Assembly (NCBI RefSeq): GCF_026339955.1
Contig: NZ_JAPEPW010000001.1
Location: forward strand, 5,849,001-5,913,000
Source: Streptomyces sp. NBC_01549
GTDB lineage: Bacteria > Actinomycetota > Actinomycetes > Streptomycetales > Streptomycetaceae
Reading direction: 5' to 3'
Length of the DNA: 64,000 nt
Below are positions 22,018 through 30,310 of this stretch, piece after piece. The notes under the pieces were generated by a model. It saw only the letters and a program-made list of their open reading frames with translations. It made no database searches and was not told the DNA's origin. A program made the position numbers and the translations under genes. The first letter of the stretch is position 1; every line of letters starts with the position of its first letter.

Positions 22018-23232
22018 TCACACGTACTTCTTGATCTCCCGTCGCGCCAGCGACCGCTGGTGGACCTCGTCCGGCCCGTCCGCGAGCTTCAGCGTGCGCG
22101 CGCTCGCCCACAGCTCGGCCAGCGGGAAGTCCTGACTGACACCCCCCGCACCGTGCAGCTGCACCGCCTTGTCGAGGATGTCCACGACCGTGCGCGGGGT
22201 GGCGATCTTGATGGCCTGGATCTCGGTGTGGGCACCCTTGTTGCCGACGGTGTCCATCATCCAGGCGGTCTTCAGGACCAGGAGACGGAGCTGTTCGACG
22301 GCCACGCGCGCGTCCGCGATCCAGTTCTGGACCACGCCCTGCTGGGCGAGCGGCTTGCCGAAGGCCGTACGGGATACGGCCCGGCGGCACATCAGCTCGA
22401 TCGCCCGCTCGGCCATGCCGATCAGCCGCATGCAGTGGTGGATACGGCCCGGGCCGAGCCGCGCCTGGGCGATGGCGAAGCCGCCGCCCTCCTCGCCGAC
22501 GAGGTTGCTCACCGGGACACGGACATGGTCGAAGACGACCTCCGCGTGCCCGCCGTGGGAGTGGTCCTCGTAGCCGTACACCTGCATGGCGCGCCGGACC
22601 TCGAGCCCCGGGGTGTCGCGCGGGACCAGGACCATGGACTGCTGGCGGCGGATGTCCGGCCCGTCCGGGTCCGTCTTGCCCATCACGATGAAGATCTTGC
22701 AGTCGGGGTTCATCGCCCCGGAGATGTACCACTTACGGCCGGTGATGACGTAATCGTCGCCGTCGCGCTCGATGAGCGTGGTGATGTTGGTGGCGTCGGA
22801 GGAGGCCACCTCCGGCTCGGTCATCGCGAACGCCGAGCGGATCTCACCGGCGAGCAGCGGCTCCAGCCACTGCTTCTTCTGCTGCTCGTCGCCGAACTGC
22901 GCGAGCACCTCCATGTTGCCGGTGTCCGGCGCGGCGCAGTTCAGCGCGGTGGGCGCCAAGTGCGGGCTGCGACCGGTGATTTCGGCGAGCGGCGCGTACT
23001 GGAGGTTGGTGAGCCCGGCGCCGTACTCCGCGTCGGGCAGGAAGAGGTTCCACAGGCCCTGCCTGCGGGCCTCCGCCTTCAACTCCCCGACCACCGCGGG
23101 CGTGTCCCACGGGGAGGCCAGCCGGGCGCGCTGCTCCTCCGCCACCGCCTCCGCGGGGTAGACGTGCTCGTCCATGAAGGCGAGCAGCTTCCCGCGCAGT
23201 TCCTCGGTGCGTGCGTCGTATGCGAAGTCCAT
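22018..23232 (-). CDS. Acyl-CoA dehydrogenase, ACAD10/11 (LvaC-like) type
   Basis: 404 residues. Seen: MDFAYDARTEELRGKLLAFM, FAMTEPEVASSDATN (an unusual FAD-loop version, with ASSDATN where many family members have GSD), YVITGRKWYISGAMNPDCK, IGMAERAIELMCRRAVSR, FGKPLAQQGVVQNWIADARV and a C-terminal DEVHQRSLARREIKKY. ASSDATN and ISGAMNP are typical of the bacterial/eukaryotic ACAD10/11 branch. The gene sits 5 nt after the phosphotransferase gene; in ACAD10/11 the same two domains are fused. In Pseudomonas, LvaC acts on 4-phosphoacyl-CoA made by the kinase LvaA (established knowledge); the same role is inferred here. Confidence 0.9.
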   Translation of the reverse strand: MDFAYDARTEELRGKLLAFMDEHVYPAEAVAEEQRARLASPWDTPAVVGELKAEARRQGLWNLFLPDAEYGAGLTNLQYAPLAEITGRSPHLAPTALNCAAPDTGNMEVLAQFGDEQQKKQWLEPLLAGEIRSAFAMTEPEVASSDATNITTLIERDGDDYVITGRKWYISGAMNPDCKIFIVMGKTDPDGPDIRRQQSMVLVPRDTPGLEVRRAMQVYGYEDHSHGGHAEVVFDHVRVPVSNLVGEEGGGFAIAQARLGPGRIHHCMRLIGMAERAIELMCRRAVSRTAFGKPLAQQGVVQNWIADARVAVEQLRLLVLKTAWMMDTVGNKGAHTEIQAIKIATPRTVVDILDKAVQLHGAGGVSQDFPLAELWASARTLKLADGPDEVHQRSLARREIKKYV

Positions 23233-23237
23233 GCGGG

Positions 23238-24260
23238 TCAGCCTTCCTGAAGAGTGGTCAGACCGTGCTCGATGAAGAACGGGACCAGTTCACCCATGCG
23301 GTCGAAGCCCGCGCCGACCGTCTGGCCGAGCGTGTAGCGGTAGTGGATGCCCTCCAGGATCACGGCGAGCTTGAACCAGGCGAACGCCGTGTACCAGGCG
23401 ACGTCGGACACGTCGCGGCCCGAGCGCGCGGCGTACCGTTCGATGATCTCGGCCGGGTCCGGGTGCCCGGCCGCCGAGGCGGTCGTGCTGATGGGGGAGT
23501 CGGGCAGGTCCAGCGGCGCGCTGTACATCACCAGCAGGCCGAGGTCGGTGAGCGGATCCCCGAGCGTGGACATCTCCCAGTCCAGGATCGCCGTGATCCG
23601 GTCCTCCGCGTCGATCAGCACGTTGTCGAGCCGGTAGTCGCCGTGTACGACCGCGGGCGCGGGGGAGTGCGGCAGCGCGCGCCCCAGAGCTGCCTGCAGC
23701 TCGTCGATCCCTGCCAGCTCACGGTTCCTGGACGCGTCCAACTGCTTGCCCCAGCGGCGCAGCTGCCGGTCGAGGAAGCCCTCGGGGCGTCCGAAGTCGG
23801 CGAGGCCCACGGCGGCGGGGTCGACGGCGTGCAGTTCGACGAGGGTGTCGACGAGGCCGAGCACCGCGTTCCGGGTGCGCTCCGGGCCGAGCGGGGCGAG
23901 CTGCTCGGCGGTGCGGTACGGGGTGCCGGTCACGAACTCCATGACGTAGAAGGGAGCGCCCAGCACCTCCTCGTCCTCGCACAGCAGCACCGGACGCGGT
24001 ACCGGGACGGCCGTCGGGTGCAGCGCGCTGATCACCCGGTGCTCGCGCTTCATGTCGTGCGCGGTGGCCAGCACATGCCCGAGCGGAGGCCGGCGGACGA
24101 CCCAGCTCGTGGTGCCGTCCGTGATCGCGTACGTGAGGTTCGACCGCCCGCCCTCGATCAGCCGGCCGGTCAGCGGGCCGTGCGCCAGACCGGGTCGCTC
24201 GCTGTCGAGCAGGACGCGCAGTCGGTCGAGATCGAGACCTGGCGGGTGGTCGGGACTCAT
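23238..24260 (-). CDS. Aminoglycoside-phosphotransferase-like kinase (ACAD10/11 N-domain, LvaA-like)
   Basis: 340 residues. Kinase-like fold motifs: GGRSNLTYAITDGTTSWVVRRPP (nucleotide-binding strands), VPVPRPVLLCEDEEVLGAPFYVMEFVTG (hinge), the catalytic loop VVHGDYRLDNVLID and the metal-binding ILDWEMSTLGDPLTDLG. The start at 24260 has GGAG 6 nt upstream (minus strand). It is first in the operon with the acyl-CoA dehydrogenase, and the shared operator lies about 45 nt upstream. It likely phosphorylates a 4-hydroxyacyl-CoA, by analogy with LvaA and ACAD11. Confidence 0.9.
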   Translation of the reverse strand: MSPDHPPGLDLDRLRVLLDSERPGLAHGPLTGRLIEGGRSNLTYAITDGTTSWVVRRPPLGHVLATAHDMKREHRVISALHPTAVPVPRPVLLCEDEEVLGAPFYVMEFVTGTPYRTAEQLAPLGPERTRNAVLGLVDTLVELHAVDPAAVGLADFGRPEGFLDRQLRRWGKQLDASRNRELAGIDELQAALGRALPHSPAPAVVHGDYRLDNVLIDAEDRITAILDWEMSTLGDPLTDLGLLVMYSAPLDLPDSPISTTASAAGHPDPAEIIERYAARSGRDVSDVAWYTAFAWFKLAVILEGIHYRYTLGQTVGAGFDRMGELVPFFIEHGLTTLQEG

Positions 24261-24301
24261 TCTTTTCTCCTGCACGCCGGGAAACTGGACATGACCATGA
24301 T

Positions 24302-24319
24302 GCCGACCAGTCGGTATGT
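24302..24319. promoter_or_regulatory. Operator-like motif before the kinase/acyl-CoA dehydrogenase operon
   Basis: GACCAGTCGGTATGT at 24305-24319 is the reverse complement of ACATACCGACTGGTC, sharing 14 consecutive bases with the motif at 18817-18830. It lies about 45 nt before the kinase start. A match of this length at two functionally related promoters around one tetR gene is unlikely by chance. Confidence 0.65.
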
Positions 24320-24403
24320 CGTCCAGCGCCGGGACGAAACGTGATCGGCGTCTCCCCCGGGAGCCGGGGGAGACGCCAGGGCGTGCTCGCGACCGGACAG
24401 CTC

Positions 24404-24700
24404 CTAGTGGTCGTCCCAGTGGCCGTCGTGCTCGGCGTGGCGGTGGCCGTCGTGCAGGTAGTCGACGTGGTCGCCGTGGGTGACCGCGGGGTGCCCGCAG
24501 CCCTCGCCGTGCCGGTGGCCGTGTTCGCCGTGCGCCGTGTGGCCGTTCGGCTCGCACTCGTCCCAGTGTCCGGAGTGCTCCCGGTGCAGATGCCCGTCGT
24601 GCGCGTAGTCGACGTGGTCCCCGTGCGGCACGGGGGTGTGCCCGCAGTCCGGGCCGTGGGTGTGCTCGTGGGTCGGGTGCTCCAGGTGAAGGGTGGTCAT
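24404..24700 (-). CDS. Histidine-rich metal-binding protein with internal duplication
   Basis: 98 residues, of which 27 are His and 3 are Cys, with many Asp/Glu; no signal peptide or membrane helix. The sequence is a tandem duplication: the first half ends HGDHVDYAHDGHLHREHSGHWDE and the second ends HGDHVDYLHDGHRHAEHDGHWDD, and each half carries a Cys-Gly-His. This composition suits binding of Zn, Ni or Cu, as a storage or chaperone protein. The ATG at 24700 follows a GGTGAG-type ribosome-binding site. No metal-regulator box was recognised upstream, so its inducer is unknown. Confidence 0.8.
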   Translation of the reverse strand: MTTLHLEHPTHEHTHGPDCGHTPVPHGDHVDYAHDGHLHREHSGHWDECEPNGHTAHGEHGHRHGEGCGHPAVTHGDHVDYLHDGHRHAEHDGHWDDH

Positions 24701-24780
24701 GGTGCTCACCTTCGTGAGTGGCGTGAAATGACGGCTCAGGCTAGCGCCAGAAAGAACAGCATCCGTCACTATTTGCACCA

Positions 24781-25143
24781 TTACGCCCCATTTGATCCTG
24801 TTCGGAACACCAGTGCCACCGCGCACACGGCCAGGGCGACCGTGCACAGGGTCGCCGCCGTCGCGTGCCGCGGTGCGAGTGCGGGGGGACCGTCGGTGCC
24901 GGACGCCGTCGCGAGCACCCGGATGCGCCGGTGCGCGAGCGCCAGGAAGCCCAGCCACAGCGCGCAGCACAGGGCGCAGGCCGTCACGTCGATCGCCGAC
25001 GGGCCGCCGTGCAGCGCCGCCTTGGCCGCGAGTACCGCAGCGACGGTGCTCGACAGGGTCGTACGCCGCCACGCGAGCCGCGTACGCTCCGGCTGCAGCC
25101 CCGGGTCCCGCTCGCGGCGGTGCTCCGGGCCGGGCACGGTCAC
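24781..25143 (-). CDS. DUF202 family small membrane protein
   Basis: 120 residues. RDPGLQPERTRLAWRRTTLS is the typical DUF202 entry into the first helix. Three hydrophobic helices follow, and the protein ends GSNGA. The GTG start at 25143 overlaps the stop of the upstream YidH-like gene by 4 nt (GTGA), so the two are translationally coupled and probably form a complex. Function unknown. Confidence 0.8.
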   Translation of the reverse strand: MTVPGPEHRRERDPGLQPERTRLAWRRTTLSSTVAAVLAAKAALHGGPSAIDVTACALCCALWLGFLALAHRRIRVLATASGTDGPPALAPRHATAATLCTVALAVCAVALVFRTGSNGA

Positions 25144-25532
25144 CCTTCCCAGCCGACGAGGACGACGACGACCATCGCGACGGCCACGATCGCGACGGCG
25201 ATGCTCAGCAGCGCCGGGAAGCGCGACACGGGAAGGTCCTCCCCCCGGCGCATCGCGCGCTCGCAGCGCACCCAGTGGTTGACGGCGCGCAGTGAGCAGA
25301 GCACGCCCGCCGCCAGCAGGGCCAGCGCGAGGCCGACCCGCCATCCCCAGCGCAGGTCCGGCAGGAACTGATCCACGGCGAAGCCCCCGCCGATCAGCGC
25401 CAGCGCGGTGCGCAGCCAGGCGAGGAAAGTCCGCTCGTTCGCCAGCGAGAACCGGTAGTCGGGCGTGCCGCCCTCCTGCCGGACCGCCTCGGGCGCGAAC
25501 CACAGCCGGACGTTCCGTACGAATTCGATCAC
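25140..25532 (-). CDS. YidH/DUF202 family membrane protein
   Basis: 130 residues. It begins MIEFVRNVRLWFAPEAVRQE, then DYRFSLANERTFLAWLRTALALIGGG (the YidH/DUF202 signature, NERTFLAWxRT), with three predicted helices ending VAIVAVAMVVVVLVGWEG. Coupled by a 4-nt overlap to the second DUF202 protein. Pairs of such proteins are common, but their function is not known. Confidence 0.85.
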   Translation of the reverse strand: MIEFVRNVRLWFAPEAVRQEGGTPDYRFSLANERTFLAWLRTALALIGGGFAVDQFLPDLRWGWRVGLALALLAAGVLCSLRAVNHWVRCERAMRRGEDLPVSRFPALLSIAVAIVAVAMVVVVLVGWEG

Positions 25533-25563
25533 GCCATCGACCCTACCGGGGCCCGGCGGGGGG

Positions 25564-26085
25564 TCAGACGGTGCCCGTCGCCCGGTGGTCCTTCAGGCGC
25601 TCGTACGCCGCCAGGCCGTCCGGCACCCATGTCCAGTCCGACAGGCGCCGCTCCACCTCCTCCTCGGTGAGGAAGTCGTGCCAGGCGACCTCCTCCTTCT
25701 GAGGGTTCACCGGAAGGTCGCAGCGGACCTCGTAGACGGCCGACCACCAGGTCTGGCCGGAACCGTTGTCGTAGAGGAACTTGAAGAGGGGGACGGGCCG
25801 GGGGAGCCCGGAGACCCCGAGTTCCTCCTCGGCCTCGCGCAGGGCCGCGGAGTCGTACGACTCGCCCGCGCCCACGACCCCGCCTACGAACATGTCGTAC
25901 AGCGAGGGGAAGACGAGCTTGACGGGTGTGCGGCGGTGGACGAAGAGCCGGCCCTCGCAGTCTCGGGCCTGGATGAACACGCACCGGTGGCGAAGACCGC
26001 GCGCGTACGCCTCGCCGCGCGGGGACTGCCCGATGACCACGTCGTTCTCGTCCACGATGTCGAGGATCTCGTCAGCGGCACTCAT
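25564..26085 (-). CDS. Nudix hydrolase (IPP-isomerase-like / YfcD type)
   Basis: 173 residues. The Nudix box G-x5-E-x7-R-E-x2-E-E-x-G is complete, from GVVGAGESYDSAALREAEEE to LGV. The N-terminal DEILDIVDENDVVIGQSPRG and the CVFIQARDCEGRLFVHRRTP strand place it in the branch near isopentenyl-diphosphate isomerase and YfcD. It hydrolyses a nucleoside-diphosphate-linked compound; substrate unknown. The start at 26085 (MSAADEI) fits the conserved N-terminus. Confidence 0.9.
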   Translation of the reverse strand: MSAADEILDIVDENDVVIGQSPRGEAYARGLRHRCVFIQARDCEGRLFVHRRTPVKLVFPSLYDMFVGGVVGAGESYDSAALREAEEELGVSGLPRPVPLFKFLYDNGSGQTWWSAVYEVRCDLPVNPQKEEVAWHDFLTEEEVERRLSDWTWVPDGLAAYERLKDHRATGTV

Positions 26086-26162
26086 GGTCCCATCCAAGCA
26101 GCCACCGGAACCGGGGAGGGTGCGCGCCGCCCGTGCGGCCCGATGCGGCGCCGCCGGGCGCC

Positions 26163-27056
26163 TCAATGCGGCTGGAGGTCCCGTACCGACTCCGTCTTGG
26201 TGGTGCCCGACGGCATCGCGGGATGCAGGCCCAGCAGGAGGATTCCCACCACGATCGCCGCGAGCCCCGCCGCTTCCCAGGCGAGCGCCCCCACGTCCGT
26301 GTGCAGCCGGTCCCCGAGGAAACCCACCCCGCACACGATTCCGGCCAGGGGCTGGGCGGCGGTGAGCGCGGGCAGTGACATCCGCAGCTCCGCCGTCTCG
26401 AAGGCGCTCTGCACCAGGACAAGGGCCGTCACCCCGAGCACCAGCACGCCGTACGGCTGCCAGCCGGTCAGCAGCTCGCTCCAGCCGCCGGCGCCGAACC
26501 GCTGCCCGCTGACCCGGGTGAGCGCGTCCTGCACGCCGTACAGCAGCCCCGCGGCCAGCGCCAGCAGGACGGGCGCGGCGGTCAGCCGGGAGCGCTTGGC
26601 GTAGGTGGTGAGCAGCAGCGCGAGCCCGATCATGATCCCGATGATCAGCCAGTGCCGCAGCGGATCCATGACCGAGTCGCCGCCCCTGGGCTTGCCCGCC
26701 AGGATGAACGCCGTGACCCCGCCCGCGAGCAGGACGAGCCCCGCCCAGCCCTGGCGGCCCAGGGGGTGCTTGGTCTGGTGACGGGAGAGCGCGAGCGCGA
26801 AGAGCAGGTTGGTCGCGAGGAGGGGTTCCACCAGGGAGATCTCGCCCTCGCCCAGGGCGACCGCGCCGAGGATCATGCCGCACGCCATGAGCCCGATACC
26901 GCCCAGCCAGCGGGGCACCCGGATGAGGTCGAGCAGCAGGCGGGGGGAGAGGAAGTCGCTCAGCGGGGCGTGCGAGGCGGCGTTCTGCTGGAGCACGAAT
27001 CCGAAGCCCAGACAGCAGGCCGCGCTCACCGAGAGAATCAGAACGAGAACCGACAC
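26163..27056 (-). CDS. DMT-superfamily membrane protein (EamA-like)
   Basis: 297 residues with nine to ten hydrophobic helices: MSVLVLILSVSAACCLGFGF at the start, EPLLATNLLFALALS in the third helix, and a second half with PLAGIVCGVGFLGDRLHT. The helix-loop pattern and the EISLVEPLLA segment are typical of actinobacterial DMT proteins related to EamA/YgaP-type exporters. No substrate evidence. It is divergent from the FAD dehydrogenase, with which it shares a 305-bp control region. Confidence 0.82.
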   Translation of the reverse strand: MSVLVLILSVSAACCLGFGFVLQQNAASHAPLSDFLSPRLLLDLIRVPRWLGGIGLMACGMILGAVALGEGEISLVEPLLATNLLFALALSRHQTKHPLGRQGWAGLVLLAGGVTAFILAGKPRGGDSVMDPLRHWLIIGIMIGLALLLTTYAKRSRLTAAPVLLALAAGLLYGVQDALTRVSGQRFGAGGWSELLTGWQPYGVLVLGVTALVLVQSAFETAELRMSLPALTAAQPLAGIVCGVGFLGDRLHTDVGALAWEAAGLAAIVVGILLLGLHPAMPSGTTKTESVRDLQPH

Positions 27057-27188
27057 GCTGGGTACCTCGAGACGTCGGACGGGTCACGGGCGCGTATTCC
27101 CGCCGACTGTAGTGCCATCGGCCGGGCCCTGCCCACGGGAGTACCCGGAACCGGGCAGTTGACTCGGTCACTCTTCTTGCCGAAGGAT

Positions 27189-27204
27189 CTGACCGATCAG
27201 TAAC
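27189..27204. promoter_or_regulatory. Operator-like motif GTTACTGATCGGTCAG (reverse strand), copy 1
   Basis: CTGACCGATCAGTAAC on the plus strand. Its reverse complement matches GTTACTGATCGGTAAG at 48666-48681 in 15 of 16 positions. It lies in the 305-bp region between the DMT gene and the FAD dehydrogenase. The motif is nearly palindromic (TTAC...GTAA), as expected for a TetR-type operator. Confidence 0.6.
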
Positions 27205-27210
27205 AACAAG

Positions 27211-27243
27211 CTGTTCGAACGGCGGCCGCGCCTGTTCGACCGG
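27211..27243 (+). repeat. Direct repeat before the FAD dehydrogenase
   Basis: CTGTTCGAACGG (27211-27222) and CTGTTCGACCGG (27232-27243) are 11/12 identical and start 21 bp apart, two helical turns. They lie just right of the 27189 motif and may be binding sites for a regulator. The rest of the 27057-27361 region holds no gene. Confidence 0.55.
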
Positions 27244-27361
27244 TAGTGATGCCTGATGTCTTTCGTACCACTGTCTCATCAACCAACGACCGATGCCGCC
27301 GGCTCGTGACGAAGCCGACAGAAGTCGACCGGAAACGTCGGCAGGCCGAGAGGACGGGCCC

Positions 27362-29017
27362 ATGGCCTACGACGCAGATGTGATCGTGATCGGAGCGGGC
27401 CTCGCGGGGCTCGCCGCGACCGCGGAGCTCGTCGACGCGGGCCGCACGGTGATTCTCCTCGACCAGGAGCCGGAGCAGTCGATCGGCGGCCAGGCCCACT
27501 GGTCCTTCGGCGGACTCTTCTTCGTGAACTCGCCCGAGCAGCGCCGGATGCGGATCAAGGACAGCCACGCGCTCGCCCTCCAGGACTGGATGGGCACGGC
27601 CGGCTTCGACCGGGCCGAGGACCACTGGCCGCGCCGCTGGGCCGAGGCGTACGTGGACTTCGCGGCCGGTGAGAAGCGGTCCTGGCTGCACCAGCAGGGG
27701 GTCCGCTTCTTCCCGGTGGTCGGCTGGGCGGAGCGCGGCGGATACGACGCCAACGGCCACGGGAACTCCGTGCCGCGCTTCCACATCACGTGGGGGACCG
27801 GGCCCGGGGTGGTGGCGCCCTTCGAGCGGCGGGTACGGGCCGGGGTCGCCCGGGGGCTCGTCCAGCTCAAGTTCCGCCACCGCGTCACCGGGCTGTCGCG
27901 CAGCGCGGGCACCGTCGACACGGTCACCGGCGAGATCCTGGAACCGTCCGGCACAGCGCGTGGGCAGGCCAGCAGCCGTACGGTCGCCGGGGCGTTCGAG
28001 CTCAAGGCGCAGGCGGTGATCGTCACCTCGGGCGGCATCGGCGGCAACCACGACCTGGTCCGCGCGAACTGGCCCGAGCGGCTCGGTACTCCCCCCGAGA
28101 AGATGGTCGCGGGCGTTCCCGCGCACGTCGACGGCAAGATGCTCGCGATAGCCGAGGAGACAGGCGCGCACCTCATCAACCGCGACCGCATGTGGCACTA
28201 CACCGAGGGCATCCAGAACTGGAACCCCATCTGGGAGAACCACGGCATCCGTATCCTGCCGGGCCCGTCCTCCCTGTGGCTGGACGCCCGGGGCAACCGG
28301 CTCCCGGTCCCGCTCTTCCCGGGGTTCGACACCCTCGGCACGCTCGAACACATCATGAAGACCGGCTACGACTACACGTGGTTCGTGCTCGACCAGAAGA
28401 TCATCGGCAAGGAGTTCGCGCTCTCGGGCTCGGAGCAGAACCCGGACCTGACCGGCAAGTCGATCAGGGACGTGATCGGCCGGGCCCGCGCCGACGTACC
28501 TGGCCCCGTCAAGGCGTTCATGGACAACGGCGCGGACTTCGTCGTCGAGAAGGATCTGGGCACCCTGGTGCGCGGCATGAACGCCCTCACCAAGGAGTCG
28601 CTGATCGACGAGGCCGCGCTGCGCCGTGAGATCGTCGCGCGCGACCGGGAGATCGCGAACCCCTTCACCAAGGACCTCCAGGTGATGTCGATCCGCGGCG
28701 CCCGCAACTACCTCGGCGACAAGCTGATCCGTACGGCCACCCCGCACCGCATCCTCGACCCCAAGGCGGGCCCACTCATCGCCGTCCGCCTCCACATCCT
28801 CACCCGCAAGAGCCTGGGCGGCCTGGAGACCGATCTCTCCTCGCGCGTCCTGACGGAGGGCGGCGACCCGCTCTCCGGTGTCTACGCGGCCGGCGAGGCC
28901 GCCGGCTTCGGCGGCGGCGGAGTCCACGGTTACCGCTCGCTCGAGGGCACCTTCCTCGGCGGCTGTCTCTTCTCCGGACGCACGGCGGGCCGCGCGGCCG
29001 CTAAGGCGGTGAGCTGA
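27362..29017 (+). CDS. FAD-binding dehydrogenase (3-ketosteroid dehydrogenase / fumarate reductase superfamily)
   Basis: 551 residues. The Rossmann motif VIVIGAGLAGLAATAELVDAG is at the N-terminus. GGQAHWSFGGLFFVNSPEQRR, SGGIGGNHDLVRANWP and the C-terminal FAD-closing YAAGEAAGFGGGGVHGYRS are typical of a mycobacterial/streptomycete group of FAD-binding dehydrogenases related to KstD. The start at 27362 is the ATG directly before the Rossmann motif. The electron acceptor and substrate are unknown. The upstream motif is shared with an F420-type oxidoreductase at 48.7 kb, hinting at a common regulon. Confidence 0.88.
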   Translation: MAYDADVIVIGAGLAGLAATAELVDAGRTVILLDQEPEQSIGGQAHWSFGGLFFVNSPEQRRMRIKDSHALALQDWMGTAGFDRAEDHWPRRWAEAYVDFAAGEKRSWLHQQGVRFFPVVGWAERGGYDANGHGNSVPRFHITWGTGPGVVAPFERRVRAGVARGLVQLKFRHRVTGLSRSAGTVDTVTGEILEPSGTARGQASSRTVAGAFELKAQAVIVTSGGIGGNHDLVRANWPERLGTPPEKMVAGVPAHVDGKMLAIAEETGAHLINRDRMWHYTEGIQNWNPIWENHGIRILPGPSSLWLDARGNRLPVPLFPGFDTLGTLEHIMKTGYDYTWFVLDQKIIGKEFALSGSEQNPDLTGKSIRDVIGRARADVPGPVKAFMDNGADFVVEKDLGTLVRGMNALTKESLIDEAALRREIVARDREIANPFTKDLQVMSIRGARNYLGDKLIRTATPHRILDPKAGPLIAVRLHILTRKSLGGLETDLSSRVLTEGGDPLSGVYAAGEAAGFGGGGVHGYRSLEGTFLGGCLFSGRTAGRAAAKAVS

Positions 29018-29306
29018 CCCTCGCGGGGGCCGTTCCGGGGTCGGATTTCAGCCGTGACCCGGGCTCCGGGGAACCGGGGCCCGGGCGCGGCTCGGCCCCC
29101 GCGGTGAGTCGGGCTCGCCCCCGGAGGGAGCTGCCCCACCAGCCCGTTCCCGGCCCGGAGAGCGCGCGGAGGAACATCAACTCTGCGCCATTCAAGGGTA
29201 GTTGCAACGTGCAGCGAACCAATCGGGCCTTGACGTAAACCCTCAGCCAAGGGTTTGCTGTGCGTGATCACCCCTTGACCAGCCGCGTCTGTGAGGAACC
29301 CCCGCG

Positions 29307-30266
29307 GTGTCGCCACCCCCGCCACCCCCTCCTCCCCTCGGCCGTGGTCGCAAACGCGCGGCCCACGCCTTCGACGCCGCTCTCGACGACACCGAACTCG
29401 TCGCCGCGCGCGCCTCGTTGGCGCAGGGACGATGGACCGCGGTCCGCGCACTGCTCGCCGCGACGGGCGACGACTGGGACCGCCGCGGACACCGTGTCAC
29501 CGTCCTCGCGCAGGAGCCCGCCGCCCACGCCTGGGCCCGCGACTGGCAGCTCGCCGAGCCCGAGTCCGCCGACGCCGCCGTGCTGCTCGCCTGCGCGACC
29601 GTCGAGCGCGCCCTGCACGGCAAGGACCGCCCGGAGGGTGCCCGCGAGGCCTGCGCCGCCGCGGCCGCGCTCGCGCCCGCCGACCCCACCCCCTGGCTCG
29701 GCCTGCTGATACTGGAGCGTTCGCGCGGCAGCGAGGGCGACGTGGTCCGGCTCTTCGACGAGGTGCGCCACCGCTACCCCGACCACCACCACGCCCACCA
29801 CCTGATGGTCGCCCGGCTCGCCGAGCGCCGCGCCGAGGCCGGCCAGGACCCCCTGCACGAGGTCTACGACTTCGCGAACTGGGCGGCCGAACAGGCGCCC
29901 GCCGACTCACCGCTCGCGATGCTGCCGGTCGTCGCGCACGCCGAGCGCTATCGCGTACTGGCCGGTGCCGGCAGCGAGTCCACCGACCCGGTCGCCTCCG
30001 GGCACTGGGTCGGACGCCGGGCCCGCCAGGTGATGAAGGCCGCCTTCGACTGGTGGCTGGAGTGGGAGCGCGAGGACCACCCCCGCCGCCACCTCGACCT
30101 CAACTTCCTCGCCCACGCCAAGTTCTGCGAGGGCCGGGGCGCCGAGGCCGCCGCCCTGTTCCACCGCATCGGCCCGCACGCCACCCCGGTGCCGTGGTCG
30201 TACCCGGACCGCGACCCGTACCAAGCCTTCCGTGCCGCCCGCGACAGCTCCCTCGGCACGGCGTGA
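29307..30266 (+). CDS. Hypothetical protein with TPR-like helical repeats
   Basis: 319 residues, soluble. A Pro-rich start is followed by Ala/Leu/Arg-rich helix pairs (LVAARASLAQGRWTAVRALL, AVLLACATVERALHG, DPTPWLGLLILERSRG) with the helix-turn-helix rhythm of tetratricopeptide repeats, then a more specific C-terminal half (FDWWLEWEREDHPRRHLDLN, FLAHAKFCEGRGAEAAALFH). No catalytic motif is seen; a scaffold role is possible. The GTG start at 29307 is chosen. The permease gene follows 44 nt downstream and may be co-transcribed. Confidence 0.75.
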   Translation: MSPPPPPPPPLGRGRKRAAHAFDAALDDTELVAARASLAQGRWTAVRALLAATGDDWDRRGHRVTVLAQEPAAHAWARDWQLAEPESADAAVLLACATVERALHGKDRPEGAREACAAAAALAPADPTPWLGLLILERSRGSEGDVVRLFDEVRHRYPDHHHAHHLMVARLAERRAEAGQDPLHEVYDFANWAAEQAPADSPLAMLPVVAHAERYRVLAGAGSESTDPVASGHWVGRRARQVMKAAFDWWLEWEREDHPRRHLDLNFLAHAKFCEGRGAEAAALFHRIGPHATPVPWSYPDRDPYQAFRAARDSSLGTA

Positions 30267-30310
30267 CCCCACCCACAAGAAGTCGAGAAACCCGAAAGGA
30301 CGGCCCCGCG

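Noticed and set aside
18885..24260. Secondary-metabolite cluster around the acyl-CoA ligase.
   Set aside because: There is no carrier protein, ketosynthase or tailoring set; the gene content fits fatty-acid or hydroxy-acid degradation.
24701..24800. Zur or other metal-regulator box before the His-rich protein.
   Set aside because: No convincing palindrome of the known Zur type was visible in the upstream 100 bp.
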